Positions 31,354-40,996 are shown, numbered from the stretch's first letter. The stretch is DNA of 64,000 nucleotides from a virus (IMGVR_UViG_3300031576_000022:1-64000), one strand, 5' to 3'. Notes: a model not told the origin generated them from the sequence alone. Numbers and translations are program-made.

Positions 31354-31383
31354 ATGACAAAATGATTTTATTTATGGTATAAT
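31354..31383 (+). promoter_or_regulatory. promoter of tail chaperone/tape measure operon
   Basis: ATGACA (31354-31359), 18-bp spacer, TATAAT (31378-31383) with TGG making an extended -10. The 5' leader is about 65 nt to the GTG at 31456. Confidence 0.8.
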
Positions 31384-31455
31384 TTCTGTTGATTGCTCGC
31401 GATTTCTTAAAAAGCGAGTGTTTTGTATCCATCTACCAGAACGAGGAAAAAAAAC

Positions 31456-31992
31456 GTGATCAAGAAGGACCTGCTTGAAGAGAAGTGTTTAGAGCTTTAT
31501 CAATCTGGAAAGAAATTTAAGGTTAATAACGGTGCTGAAGTTCTAATTCCATCGCTTCCAATTGGCACTAAGGCAAGTCGTTTTCTTCGTATGCGCGATG
31601 CAATTGCAAAACCAGAATTTATTGATGGAAAAGATAGGGATTGTGATGGAAAAATTATTCAGGTAAAAAATCCTGAACATATTGATCTTACTACCGATGT
31701 TGGAATGAATGCAATTGCAAAAATGTTACATGAGATTATGTCTTTGAATTATAATATTACTTCAGAAGAATGTGATGGACTTTTTTCAATGGCACATTTC
31801 GATCAAGTTATTACTTGGTTCTATACTGGTCAAGAAAATATTGGTGCAAGTATTGCCGTTAATTCTTCGGCGAATCGCCCTACACAGGCGCCGGAAATCG
31901 ACGGCGCAGGAATGAGCACGAACAAGGCACAGGAAAACGGTACGACAACCCGCTTGAACGTAGGCGTGAAAAATCAGGAGATATTGCGCTAA
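31456..31992 (+). CDS. tail assembly chaperone (G-like)
   Basis: GAGGA 9 nt before GTG 31456 decides this start over the upstream TTG frame. 178 residues: KVNNGAEVLIPSLPIGTKASRFLRMRDAI and a helical middle, then a polar, Asn/Thr-rich tail. It lies between tail tube and tape measure genes, where lambda-like phages encode gpG and gpGT. The last 130 nt overlap an open -1 frame leading into the 32040 gene. Confidence 0.72.
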   Translation: MIKKDLLEEKCLELYQSGKKFKVNNGAEVLIPSLPIGTKASRFLRMRDAIAKPEFIDGKDRDCDGKIIQVKNPEHIDLTTDVGMNAIAKMLHEIMSLNYNITSEECDGLFSMAHFDQVITWFYTGQENIGASIAVNSSANRPTQAPEIDGAGMSTNKAQENGTTTRLNVGVKNQEILR

Positions 31993-32276
31993 GTGATGAT
32001 TATCTAGAAAGGCATATTCGTTGGCTACGTGCAAACATAATGGTCAATAGAGATATTGAAAATATATGTTTGCATGAAGCTAATGATATTGTTATGGTTT
32101 TAGGCGGAACTTTCAGGGCTATTAGTATGGATGATTTTCAAGATTATTGTGATGGAGTAGTGAGAGATACGAAACATTTAGCGGGGAAGAAGGTTAGCGG
32201 TGTTAGTGGAGATGAAATTAGTTTGCCTGCTTTTATGCAAATGGTAAAAGGGATGTCTTTTGGTGGTAAAAAGTAA
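31863..32276 (+). CDS. -1 frame extension (GT-like); stand-alone ATG at 32040
   Basis: The frame of the 78-aa ORF at 32040 (MVNRDIENICLHEAND) is open back to a stop near 31861, reading DDYLERHIRWLRANIM just upstream. It is the -1 frame of the chaperone gene, the same arrangement as lambda G/GT. Candidate slip stretches in the overlap are GGAAAAC and GTGAAAAAT; neither is a canonical heptamer. The ATG 32040 has no good ribosome site, favouring frameshift expression. Confidence 0.6.
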   Translation, partial: FFGESPYTGAGNRRRRNEHEQGTGKRYDNPLERRREKSGDIALSDDYLERHIRWLRANIMVNRDIENICLHEANDIVMVLGGTFRAISMDDFQDYCDGVVRDTKHLAGKKVSGVSGDEISLPAFMQMVKGMSFGGKK

Positions 32277-32321
32277 AAGTAAATACAAGAAAAATTAGAA
32301 GTAAAAGAAAGGAGGTAAAAC

Positions 32322-35300
32322 ATGGCTGATATTAATGATAAATTGATTTTTAATCTTGAAGTTAATGCGGCAAGTTTTGCCTCTGAGTTGAAAAAAGCTG
32401 TAAATTCTGCTGTCAAAAATCTCACACCAACATTAATTGTTAAAGCTTCTGATATAAAATTGCAGGGTAAGGTCAAGGCTCTTGACCTGATTGACCTGAC
32501 CGGATTTGCAGAAGCGCTGAAAGCCTCTATACAGTCCGCAGCGGGGAGTTTCTCCCCTACTGGGCAGGCTATCAGTAAGGCTATTGCCCAAGGTGGCGTG
32601 TTGTTACCTAGACCTTCTGTGCGGCCTGATGGGTTGACGGCTAAGGCTGTACCGGGTGGAAATGTTGTAGATATACCATTAATTGCTGCTAAAGAGCGTG
32701 CAGCATTATTGAAGGCAATTGATAAAGAAGTAAATGCATTTGCAAGAGCTGGTGAAAGAATTAGAGTTTCCGAATTTAAGCAAGCTGAAAAAGAAAAGGT
32801 TCAGGCAGCGAAAGATGCTGCAAATGAAAGGTCCGCTGCTGAATCTCGTTTTGTAAAAAGATTGCGTGGAATACCAGATACTACTGGTTTGGCTAGTGAT
32901 TCAAGAACACCAATAAAAGCCTTTCCGCTTCCTGCAATTGTTCCTGGGTTAAATACTGCTACAACTAGTATTGCTGGACTTTCATCTATTATTGGTAATT
33001 TGAATGATTCTCTTACAAAAACTAGAACTATATCTCAATCATTATCTCAGATTTTATCGACGATTGGGGCACCAGCTATTGCTTTATTTGGTAAATTTAA
33101 TATTTCTGTTCAAAATGTGTTGCGTTCATTTGGTACATTAATATCTCAATCACTTAGGTTTGCTTCTATTTCATTTGGTGCAATAATTAGTGCATTTTCT
33201 AAAATAGCTGGTGCGGCAAGATCTGCATTAAGTCCTGTTTTATCATTAACATCTGCTTTAGTTAGATCAACAGCAATCCTTACTGGATCTGGACTTTTAT
33301 TTGGTGGTCCAGCATTTATTCCAGTTGCAACTGTTCGCGCTGCTTCTGTGGCGTTTGATGAGCTTAATTCATTTACAAAAGATGTTTCATTATCTGTTGT
33401 TCAGTTTAGTGATAAAATAGCTGCATTACAAGGTAGTGATCGTGTTGCATTTATATCTGATAAGTTCAGAGAACTTTCTGCTAGTGTTCAAGATACTTCT
33501 ACAAAGTTTGGATTAACATCAAAAGATATTGCTAGTGGATTATTTGAGATTTTATCGGCTCAGGTTGGTATTTCATCTACCGCAGAAAGGCTTGAAGCGC
33601 TTAATGCATCGGCACGGGTTGCGGTTGGCGGTGCAACTGATGTTGCATCAGCATTCAAGGGTCTTGTTGCAATTAATGCTGCTTTTAATACGTCGTTTGA
33701 GCAAGCATCTGATAAATTATTTGCTATTCAGAGATTGGGCATTGCTCCTGTTAAAGAGCTGGGTCCTCAGCTTGGTAGGGTGGCAAGTATTGCGTCTGAA
33801 GCTGGTGCAAATATTAATGAACTTGGTGCAGCTATTTCTACGATTACGTCTCGTGGTATTCCATTGGAGACAACATTTACAGGATTGCGTCAAGTGTTTG
33901 CTGAGCTTGCTTCTTCTGGTGGTGCTAGTATTCAAAAATTAGTGAAAGAAATACGAGAAACAAAAGGTATTGATATTACGTTTGATATTAATACATTACG
34001 TGCAGAAGGTGGTCTTAAGAGTTTCCTTGATAAATTGAATGAAATTAGAAGGATTGATCCTGGGTTAATTGGTAAGTTATTTCCTGATACTAGGTCTATT
34101 AGTGTAATTCTTCCTTTATTGGGAAGCGTTAGTAGATTTTCAAAAGATTTAGTACAAGTAGCTGGTGCAAGGGGTGAGGCTGAAGCCGCAAGCGATGCGA
34201 TTGTTAATACATTAGCTGGTTCTTATGATCGATTAAAGGCTGCCATTTCAAACAATGTTGTTGCTGGTGCAGATCATATAGCTTCTATTATCGGGTTAAA
34301 AGAAGTTATTGATGATATTATAAAAAGTTTGGATGATTTCCAGAAAAAAATTAGAGGAATTTCTTTTCTTGATTTGAAAAAATTTCTTGGTGATCTTGTA
34401 ACAACCAAAGATGGAATTTCTTCAATTGTTGAGTTTTTGTCTAGAAAATTTGGTGAGATTTCTGGTGTTCTATTAAAACAAACCGCTCCAATTTTACGTA
34501 TTGGAGCGGTTCTTGGGCTTACTCTTGGAAAGATTATAGGTGATGCTATATTTGGACAGATACAAGAATCAATTAGAAAATCATTGCCAAAAGTGGTTGC
34601 ATTAACTGATATATTTGATGATTTTGGAACTGAAGGAAAATCATTAGAAAGTCGCAGGATAGGTCCAAAAAAAGATGTTAGCATTGCTAGTTCAATAAAT
34701 GATTCACTAAAAGAATCATTTAAACTGATTGGTAATCTTGAGGCTTTTTCTGCTGGTATTGATGTAATATTTTCTGAAATGGAAGGTGTTGGTAAGAATT
34801 TTTCTAAATCGATTTTAGGTGCAGGTCTTACTCTTGAAAAACAATTTTCTAAATTAACCGTTTCTATTGATGCAGGTAGGATAGTTGATGATGCTAAATC
34901 ATTGCGTAATGTTCTTGAACAAGAAATTGAGGGGATAAAGCCATTTGATCCTACTATAATAAATTCATTTGTTAATGTTATTCAAAAACTTCAAGCTACT
35001 AATATATCTAAATCTGTTCTTGGTGGTATTGATGATAAAAATATTAATGATTTATTTAAATCAATAGGTGGACTTGGAAGTGCAACAATAGAATTAAAGA
35101 AAGCATTTATAGATCTTGGCGCCGATATAAAGATTCCAGGTATTGGTGAAAGTGTTGAGGTGATTGATGAACAAATTAAAAAATTAAGGGTTGGTATTGC
35201 TTTCCTTGAAAGAAAAGGATTTTCTGATGCCGCTAAGAATCTTTCTAATGGAATCAAAAGGTTAGAAGATTCTGTTGCTGGAACTTTTGATAAATCTGTT

Positions 35301-36179
35301 TTTGAAAAGCTTGGAATTAAAGATGCTGGAAATGATATACGTTCTCAGCTTGTTGCTGTAACAAATGCTGTGCGTGAGTTTGATAGTCAAATTAAAGGAA
35401 GGATAGGAACCGATGAAATTAAAAAGAAATTTATCGCATTAAGAAGTTTACTTAAATTTCTTGCAATTGAAAACTTGAGATTAGATGTTAGGTTCGATTT
35501 TTCAAGTACAGAAGAACAGGCTAAAATTGGTGCTGCAAAGGCATCTGAATTTATAAAGGATGCATTGAAGACTGTATCTGATCAGGTTTTCACAGAGATT
35601 CCTTCAATATTTGGAATATCATCGTTTAAAATACCAAAATTTGAAATATCTAAAATAGATAGAGATAGTTTGCAAAAACAAATCCAGCAAACACTTGGAA
35701 ACTTTAAGGGGATTCTTTCTGGTATAGAAAATATTAGTGGTTTTGAAATATTAAAAAAGCAGGTTCAAGATGCTATAAAAGAAATGGAAAAAATGCCAGG
35801 TATTGTAGAAAAGATTAAGGATTCAAGTAAAACAATTGGTGATGGTTTTGGTGAAGGATTTGATCAAATAACAATTCTTGTTGCAGATCAAGAGAGAGCA
35901 TTTGAATCTTTTAATAAAGCTTTGCGGGATACATTTTTGACTCAAGAACAGGCTGCAAAACGTGCCGCTGAAGCTCAAGCAAAACTTACTGAGGCTTACG
36001 AAAAAACTGCTGCTGCGGCACAAAAAGTTGCAGAATTACAAGCCGCTAATGCTGGACTTGTAGGTGTTCAATCTGCTCCAACATCAATAATTGATGCTAG
36101 AAATCAAACATTAAATGTAATACCTGGAATTGGATTCAACACTGGTCCGATTTTTTTCCCAAAAATTCCACCTAAATAA
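32322..36179 (+). CDS. tape measure protein
   Basis: AAAGGAGG before ATG 32322. 1,285 residues, the longest tail gene, with long helical stretches, a central small-residue/hydrophobic region (about 240-340) and repeated coiled segments to the end (KRAAEAQAKLTEAYEKTAAAAQKVAELQA). Length sets tail length; by the common rule of about 1.5 angstrom per residue, a tail of roughly 190 nm is expected (inference). Residues 60-115 are GC-rich and contain a motif copy encoding SPTG. Confidence 0.93.
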   Translation: MADINDKLIFNLEVNAASFASELKKAVNSAVKNLTPTLIVKASDIKLQGKVKALDLIDLTGFAEALKASIQSAAGSFSPTGQAISKAIAQGGVLLPRPSVRPDGLTAKAVPGGNVVDIPLIAAKERAALLKAIDKEVNAFARAGERIRVSEFKQAEKEKVQAAKDAANERSAAESRFVKRLRGIPDTTGLASDSRTPIKAFPLPAIVPGLNTATTSIAGLSSIIGNLNDSLTKTRTISQSLSQILSTIGAPAIALFGKFNISVQNVLRSFGTLISQSLRFASISFGAIISAFSKIAGAARSALSPVLSLTSALVRSTAILTGSGLLFGGPAFIPVATVRAASVAFDELNSFTKDVSLSVVQFSDKIAALQGSDRVAFISDKFRELSASVQDTSTKFGLTSKDIASGLFEILSAQVGISSTAERLEALNASARVAVGGATDVASAFKGLVAINAAFNTSFEQASDKLFAIQRLGIAPVKELGPQLGRVASIASEAGANINELGAAISTITSRGIPLETTFTGLRQVFAELASSGGASIQKLVKEIRETKGIDITFDINTLRAEGGLKSFLDKLNEIRRIDPGLIGKLFPDTRSISVILPLLGSVSRFSKDLVQVAGARGEAEAASDAIVNTLAGSYDRLKAAISNNVVAGADHIASIIGLKEVIDDIIKSLDDFQKKIRGISFLDLKKFLGDLVTTKDGISSIVEFLSRKFGEISGVLLKQTAPILRIGAVLGLTLGKIIGDAIFGQIQESIRKSLPKVVALTDIFDDFGTEGKSLESRRIGPKKDVSIASSINDSLKESFKLIGNLEAFSAGIDVIFSEMEGVGKNFSKSILGAGLTLEKQFSKLTVSIDAGRIVDDAKSLRNVLEQEIEGIKPFDPTIINSFVNVIQKLQATNISKSVLGGIDDKNINDLFKSIGGLGSATIELKKAFIDLGADIKIPGIGESVEVIDEQIKKLRVGIAFLERKGFSDAAKNLSNGIKRLEDSVAGTFDKSVFEKLGIKDAGNDIRSQLVAVTNAVREFDSQIKGRIGTDEIKKKFIALRSLLKFLAIENLRLDVRFDFSSTEEQAKIGAAKASEFIKDALKTVSDQVFTEIPSIFGISSFKIPKFEISKIDRDSLQKQIQQTLGNFKGILSGIENISGFEILKKQVQDAIKEMEKMPGIVEKIKDSSKTIGDGFGEGFDQITILVADQERAFESFNKALRDTFLTQEQAAKRAAEAQAKLTEAYEKTAAAAQKVAELQAANAGLVGVQSAPTSIIDARNQTLNVIPGIGFNTGPIFFPKIPPK
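32551..32565 (+). repeat. dispersed 15-bp motif, copy 11 (intragenic)
   Basis: TCTCCCCTACTGGGC in the tape measure gene, sense, encoding FSPTGQ. It lies in a GC-rich island of about 200 bp (32465-32665). Confidence 0.88.
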
Positions 36180-36192
36180 ACGATAAAATTAT

Positions 36193-36597
36193 ATGGCTGA
36201 TTCAGCTTGTCCAAAATGGGATACACTTGAGTTTGAAAACGGTGAAGAATCGTATGGAAATATTATTATGTCAGTCAAGGAGGCTTCTCCGCCAGGTATT
36301 TCTGGTGTTGCGGTTATGCCTCTTGGTCTTACTAAACGATTTATTACAGTAAAGGGGATTATGGAGGGCGGTGTAGGTGAAGGAGATTCTTTAGCAACAA
36401 AACAAGCATTGCATGAAGCTGCTTGTGAAACAATGGGAATTAAAAAATATGTTACTGGAAATGGTCGTGAGTTTGACAAGGTTAGATATGTAACTATTAT
36501 TTGGGGACGGATTTTTGGAAATGCGTCTTCCGGTGGTCAGGATGCAGAATATACGGCAACATTAGAACAAATTATTCCACCAGAACCGGCGACGTAG
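36193..36597 (+). CDS. small tail protein
   Basis: 134 residues, directly after the tape measure. Contains GISGVAVMPLGLTKRFITVKGIMEGG and ATKQALHEAACETMG. No family is recognised; position suggests distal tail or tip assembly. No clear ribosome site. Confidence 0.55.
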   Translation: MADSACPKWDTLEFENGEESYGNIIMSVKEASPPGISGVAVMPLGLTKRFITVKGIMEGGVGEGDSLATKQALHEAACETMGIKKYVTGNGREFDKVRYVTIIWGRIFGNASSGGQDAEYTATLEQIIPPEPAT

Positions 36598-36603
36598 TAT
36601 AAT
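36598..36603 (+). promoter_or_regulatory. TATAAT box 6 nt before a start codon
   Basis: TATAAT at 36598-36603 overlaps the previous stop; ATG at 36610 and no Shine-Dalgarno. Candidate leaderless start; a -35 is not obvious. Confidence 0.4.
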
Positions 36604-36609
36604 AATCCC

Positions 36610-37764
36610 ATGACATTTCCAAATACGCTTCATACTCCGGTATCGAAAGATACAAGTGCTGATGAAATTGTTAATCCGCAATTTTATATTAATGGTGTTG
36701 ATGTAAATCAGATTAATGCGGAGATATTTGGAATTGAAGTTCAGCTTGGGTTATCTAAAAAGCTTGATCTAACTGTTAGTGTAAATACATTACAAATTGC
36801 TGGTCCGGCTCAGTCAACGATTGGCGGTATTATTGTTTCTATTCCCGGTGGAAGTATTACATTTATTATTGCTGGTGTATTTTTTGTTTGGGTTGATTCT
36901 TTTGGTGTTTTATTTAGTGGTGCATCGTTACCAACTACTTCTAATTACCTTCCCATCGCACAAGTAGTTTGTGGTGTTGGTGGTACAATTATTTCATTTG
37001 TTGATTTGCGTCCATGGCTTAATGGTACTGGTGGCGGTGGTAGTGGATCTTTTCCAGCTAATTATCGTGCAACAACAACTGAGCCTAGATATGCTAGGCG
37101 TGATGTTATTGTACTTGCTGCTACTGATTTTCTTCCTGCTGGGTTGATTCCACTTAGTTCATCTGCGTATTTTGATATTGATATTGTTACAAGTATTGCG
37201 GTTGAGGTTACGATCTTTCAGATTGAAGGGATTAATGTAACACCAATCATTCTCGGAACAACCGTTGCTGGTGTTAATAAAAGGTTTAGGGTACAAGCTC
37301 CTAAAAATTATGATGGAAGTGTTGTTGATATTGAATATCAAATGCAAGTTGATTTTGCCTGTACTGTTGAGTTTCTTGGAATCATGGAGATTGATTTTGA
37401 TGCGTTACTTGAAAGTACACCAGCAAGTCTTGGCGGTACTGAATTGATTCCGTTCCAGGTTGCGTTCTTGTTCTCTGATATTAGTCCAGTTGTATTGTTC
37501 AATATGCTTGCTGGTGATGTACTTACCGAATGCGAGGTTATTATTCAAACAGTGTTCAATACTGTGTCCGCTACGCTTGAGGTTGGGGTCATCGGCGATC
37601 TTGGTGCAGTGCTTGATAGTGGTGAGATTGATGCTGACGTAGTTGGACAATATGCAACTATAGCTGATAGGACTTCTGCTATTGCAGATAATTTATTGTT
37701 AACTATTACGCCTTCAGGGTCAACAAGTGGAAGTGGATACGTTTCGGGTATTATTAGGCGATAG
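36610..37764 (+). CDS. tail fibre/tip protein with glycine hinge
   Basis: 384 residues. First half beta-rich (FYINGVDVNQINAEIFGIEVQLG, GGSITFIIAGVFFVWVDSFG), then the hinge GTGGGGSGS, then FPANYRATTTEPRYARRDVIVL and a beta-rich second half ending SGSGYVSGIIRR. Two-domain fibre or adhesin; no enzyme motif. Confidence 0.65.
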   Translation: MTFPNTLHTPVSKDTSADEIVNPQFYINGVDVNQINAEIFGIEVQLGLSKKLDLTVSVNTLQIAGPAQSTIGGIIVSIPGGSITFIIAGVFFVWVDSFGVLFSGASLPTTSNYLPIAQVVCGVGGTIISFVDLRPWLNGTGGGGSGSFPANYRATTTEPRYARRDVIVLAATDFLPAGLIPLSSSAYFDIDIVTSIAVEVTIFQIEGINVTPIILGTTVAGVNKRFRVQAPKNYDGSVVDIEYQMQVDFACTVEFLGIMEIDFDALLESTPASLGGTELIPFQVAFLFSDISPVVLFNMLAGDVLTECEVIIQTVFNTVSATLEVGVIGDLGAVLDSGEIDADVVGQYATIADRTSAIADNLLLTITPSGSTSGSGYVSGIIRR

Positions 37765-37776
37765 GAACTACGACCT

Positions 37777-37791
37777 TCTCCCCTACCAGGC
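37777..37791 (+). repeat. dispersed 15-bp motif, copy 12
   Basis: TCTCCCCTACCAGGC preceded by CGACCT, 16 bp before the next ATG. Confidence 0.88.
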
Positions 37792-37807
37792 TTGAGTTAC
37801 ATTAGAA

Positions 37808-38602
37808 ATGTCGTCACAAGATTTTATAAATGCATTAGGAACACTTGCGAATCAATTTCGCATTGGGCTTAATGGACCAATGTTTGTTGCTGTTGGTGCA
37901 GAAAAATTTAGGTTAGTTAATATTGAAAATACTCAATATCTTAGACTTGAAACAAATAATCCAATTGATCCACAAGATGTTGTTACTCTTGCTTATTTAA
38001 CATCATTATTTGCATTATTGGTTTCTAAAGGAACAACTATTAGTACGATTGAAGGTATTCAAGGTGGTGGAGATTTATCAACTAATAGAACATTTAAGCT
38101 TGATATTAATGGACTTGTAGAAGTAGCTACGGTTGATCCACTTGTTGATTTTATTGTTATATATGATTTTAGTGCTGGTTTTCATAGAAAGATAAAACCA
38201 TCTGCTTTTGTTGCTTCAACAATTGCTGCCTATCCAATTTATTTTGGTGCCTCATCTGTTACTGGAAGCACAACTACTAGATATTTATATCCTTGCTTTG
38301 ATTCGTCTATTGCACAAACCATTGAGATTGGTGTTAGAGTTACAAGGAATGGAACATTACAAAACTTATTTATTGTTCAAAACAATCCAGCCGGTAATGG
38401 TAATAGTATAGTTTATACTGTTCGTATTAATGGGGTAGATACTTTGTTAGTAGTTACAATCGCTAGTAATGTTCAGAATGGATCAAATATTGTTGATACT
38501 GTTATTGTTTTAGCTGGTGATAGGGTTTCCATTAAGGTAACGAAATCTCTTACGATTGGTGTAAGTCCAGATGATATTCTTGCTACGTTGGAGTTAACTT
38601 AA
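37808..38602 (+). CDS. tail fibre protein
   Basis: 264 residues. GGDLSTNRTFKLDINGL resembles the GGDLS-NRTL-type turn often seen in phage fibres; C-terminal beta domain (YTVRINGVDTLLVVTIAS, DRVSIKVTKSLTIGVSPDDILATLEL). No ribosome site of note. Part of the fibre cluster. Confidence 0.65.
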   Translation: MSSQDFINALGTLANQFRIGLNGPMFVAVGAEKFRLVNIENTQYLRLETNNPIDPQDVVTLAYLTSLFALLVSKGTTISTIEGIQGGGDLSTNRTFKLDINGLVEVATVDPLVDFIVIYDFSAGFHRKIKPSAFVASTIAAYPIYFGASSVTGSTTTRYLYPCFDSSIAQTIEIGVRVTRNGTLQNLFIVQNNPAGNGNSIVYTVRINGVDTLLVVTIASNVQNGSNIVDTVIVLAGDRVSIKVTKSLTIGVSPDDILATLELT

Positions 38603-38603
38603 A

Positions 38604-39662
38604 ATGGCTAATGTAACTAGACGGTATCGAAGGACCGATATAAAATTAGAATCTTCTATATCAAAGCTTATTGCTTCTGGTGTTTTTATTTCTTTATCAT
38701 CACCAGAACCAGGACAAATGGTTGATGCTATTGTTGATAATACGAATACAAATTATGCAATAGATTCAGATAATATAATGAACTTAGAAGGGTTTACTTT
38801 TGTTTCTGAGAATCCAGTTACATCTTTAGAGATTGATGCTGCGGGTGAAATCCCTCCAGTAAATCGTATTAGAGAGTCTGGTGGAACAGAATTATCGATT
38901 GGTTCTGTATCAAATGGTCAAAATTTGCAACGATCTGGTTCAAGTATTATTGGTGTAGCTCCCGGTGGTGGTGGTTCATTTGATCAAAGAGATGTGTTTC
39001 TTCACGAACATTTTTTATCTGGAAATACAGATATTGATGAAATTGGTGTAATGGGATGGAGAACATATTCTATTGGCACTGGAAATGATATTACATTTTT
39101 TATGTCTCAGGCTGGCCGTCCAGGAATACTGCAATTAAATGGTGGAACTGCTGGTACATCTAGGGCAGCTATTGCTTTGGGTGATGAGCTTGGTGTTGGT
39201 GGTAGAACGATACTTGGTGGTACAAATCCAATCAATCTTGAATTTTTAATGCGATTTCCATCTGCTTCAGATTTGTTGGTTGCAAATATTGAAAGGATGG
39301 AGTGTGGTTTTGGTTTAGATTGGAATCCAGATGTTCAATTACCTAATGCGTTGGTTGTGAGATATGATCCAGCGGCAAGTTCGTTTTGGAGTTTGGTTGC
39401 AGCAAATGCTGGTGTAAGAACCGTTGTGTCTACTGGAATTGCTCCTGTAGCTGGAATATGGGCAAGATGTAAAATAGTATTTACTACTGGTCTAGGGGCG
39501 GAATTATTTATCAATGGTGCATCGGTTGCTTCACTGAATACAAATATTCCTGTTATAGCTGTTGGTGTAGGGATTAAGATTAGTGCGAACAGTGGTATTG
39601 GATGTATGGGTCAGTGGGATTACATCATCGGAACACAGGTCACCAACAAAGAGGGGGCTTAA
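38604..39662 (+). CDS. tail fibre/adhesin with lectin-like C-terminus
   Basis: 352 residues. RRYRRTDIKLESS opening, a mid hinge GVAPGGGGSFDQ, then about 220 residues with a jelly-roll pattern (VMGWRTY, GTSRAAIALGD, NLEFLMRF, ARCKIVFTTGLGAELFINGASV) typical of concanavalin-type domains in fibres. Likely receptor or glycan binding (inference). Confidence 0.65.
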   Translation: MANVTRRYRRTDIKLESSISKLIASGVFISLSSPEPGQMVDAIVDNTNTNYAIDSDNIMNLEGFTFVSENPVTSLEIDAAGEIPPVNRIRESGGTELSIGSVSNGQNLQRSGSSIIGVAPGGGGSFDQRDVFLHEHFLSGNTDIDEIGVMGWRTYSIGTGNDITFFMSQAGRPGILQLNGGTAGTSRAAIALGDELGVGGRTILGGTNPINLEFLMRFPSASDLLVANIERMECGFGLDWNPDVQLPNALVVRYDPAASSFWSLVAANAGVRTVVSTGIAPVAGIWARCKIVFTTGLGAELFINGASVASLNTNIPVIAVGVGIKISANSGIGCMGQWDYIIGTQVTNKEGA

Positions 39663-39665
39663 GAA

Positions 39666-40286
39666 ATGCCTGTTCCAGCAAATCATGGGTTTCCGATTCA
39701 ACGTCCTGGTTTTATTACAGGAGCATCATGGCTGGGTGCCGATAATGATCTTGATCTTCAGGTTAGTTATACCAATGCATTAGGAAACCCAGCCGTCATT
39801 CAGTTTGCAGCGCAAGCTGTTGGAAGGCCTGGTGAAGTTTGTGTTCCTGCTAGTTCTGATTTTAATAATCTTGGTCCACGCGCACGAGATATTCTTGCGG
39901 CACACCTTCGTATGGCATGCATGGTTGCTGGTCATGCTGTTCCAGGTTCCCGTGAATTTAATGATGTGTTTATTCAATCAGGATCGAATAATTTTCAAAC
40001 TTCAATTAGTAATGCAGCAAAGGTTAATTCATCGGCAATGGTTTCTGATACAGAAGTGGATATTCTTTGGAAAATCGGTGCCAATGGTCCTATATACACA
40101 ACCAGGCTTGGTCATGGTGAATTGGGAAATTATGTATTTGTTCCTCAAACACAATTGCTAGTTATTCCTGGTGCAGTAAAGGCGCAGTTTTCGAATTATG
40201 TTCACAATCATCCTAGCCAGGTATTAACTCAGGCTCAAAAAGATGATATCGTAGCATATGTCATTGGATTAAAGCCTTGGGTTTAG
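39666..40286 (+). CDS. virion-associated protein
   Basis: 206 residues starting MPVPANHGFPIQRP. Mixed beta/alpha, with RARDILAAHLRMACMVAG and QLLVIPGAVKAQFSNYVHNHP. Not recognised. Ends the fibre operon before an inverted repeat. Confidence 0.6.
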   Translation: MPVPANHGFPIQRPGFITGASWLGADNDLDLQVSYTNALGNPAVIQFAAQAVGRPGEVCVPASSDFNNLGPRARDILAAHLRMACMVAGHAVPGSREFNDVFIQSGSNNFQTSISNAAKVNSSAMVSDTEVDILWKIGANGPIYTTRLGHGELGNYVFVPQTQLLVIPGAVKAQFSNYVHNHPSQVLTQAQKDDIVAYVIGLKPWV

Positions 40287-40308
40287 TTTTATAATAAATA
40301 AAAACATA

Positions 40309-40336
40309 CCTAGTCATATAGAAATATATGACTAGG
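40309..40336. terminator. perfect hairpin after the fibre operon
   Basis: CCTAGTCATAT (40309-40319) and ATATGACTAGG (40326-40336), 11 bp, loop 6. No T-run on the plus strand; may be an attenuator or operator before the gene at 40352. Confidence 0.65.
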
Positions 40337-40351
40337 TTATGGAGTTTTAAA

Positions 40352-40849
40352 ATGCCAGCTATAGTTGAATTGCGTAAAAATTTATATCGAGTTGTTAGGT
40401 CTGAAGATGGTAGATTAATTAGGCATGAAAATGGAAAGCCTATTGATGGCGGTGGACACAAAACCAAGAAGAAAGCCGTATCTCAGGTTTGTAAAATAAA
40501 CACATCATTACAATTGCGCGATTCTTTGATCAAAGAAAAAACAGTGGAATTAGCGCTAGAGTCTGCGGATCGATCGCGACTACCAGATAGTTCCTTTGCC
40601 CTAGTATCACCAGGGGGCGAGATCGACGATTCTGGACGTACCGTGCCCAGGTCGAATCGGAAGCTGCCCTACCGCAATGTAGATGGGTCGGTGATGATCG
40701 AGAACGCCTATGCCGCTATAGCTGCCCTCAATGGAGCGCGGGATGGTGTAGATGCGACCAAAGAACAAAAGGATCGTGCATGGAATAAAATCATTGCGGC
40801 AATTAGAGAAAAATTTCTTGATTACAATCCGCCAAATAAAATGTTTTAA
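40352..40849 (+). CDS. DUF6582-like protein
   Basis: ATG 40352 (MPAIVELRKNLYR) lies after the hairpin and is preferred to 40328 inside it. 165 residues. C-terminal PDSSFALVSPGGEID, SNRKLPYRNVDGS, NAYAAIAALNG and KDRAWNKIIAAIREK match a domain common at the ends of phage proteases and small virion proteins. N-terminal RHENGKPIDGGGHKTKKKA is basic. The segment 40590-40760 is clearly richer in G+C than both sides. Confidence 0.65.
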   Translation: MPAIVELRKNLYRVVRSEDGRLIRHENGKPIDGGGHKTKKKAVSQVCKINTSLQLRDSLIKEKTVELALESADRSRLPDSSFALVSPGGEIDDSGRTVPRSNRKLPYRNVDGSVMIENAYAAIAALNGARDGVDATKEQKDRAWNKIIAAIREKFLDYNPPNKMF

Positions 40850-40864
40850 TTATAATAAAATTAT

Positions 40865-40996
40865 ATGTTATCTTATGTTTATAGTTTTTTTTATCGATAT
40901 ATTGAAATAGTATTTATGGCAATATTTTTTATAGTATTAGGATTTTTGATTTTGTTGTTTCAAGTTCTACTTGACAAGAAAAAAAATGAGAAGTAA
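40865..40996 (+). CDS. single-pass membrane peptide, 43 aa
   Basis: ATG 40865 (MLSYVYSFFYRYI) with a long hydrophobic helix (IVFMAIFFIVLGFLILLFQVLL) and a basic tail DKKKNEK. Size and topology suit a small holin-like or signalling membrane peptide. Strand, spacing and clear hydrophobic design support it; no ribosome site is evident. Confidence 0.5.
   Translation: MLSYVYSFFYRYIEIVFMAIFFIVLGFLILLFQVLLDKKKNEK

Noticed and set aside
16776-36179. Transposable Mu-like phage
   Set aside because: Head genes are Mu-like, but no MuA/MuB, no Mu-type ends and no integrase are seen; the only transposase belongs to the IS1-family insertion.
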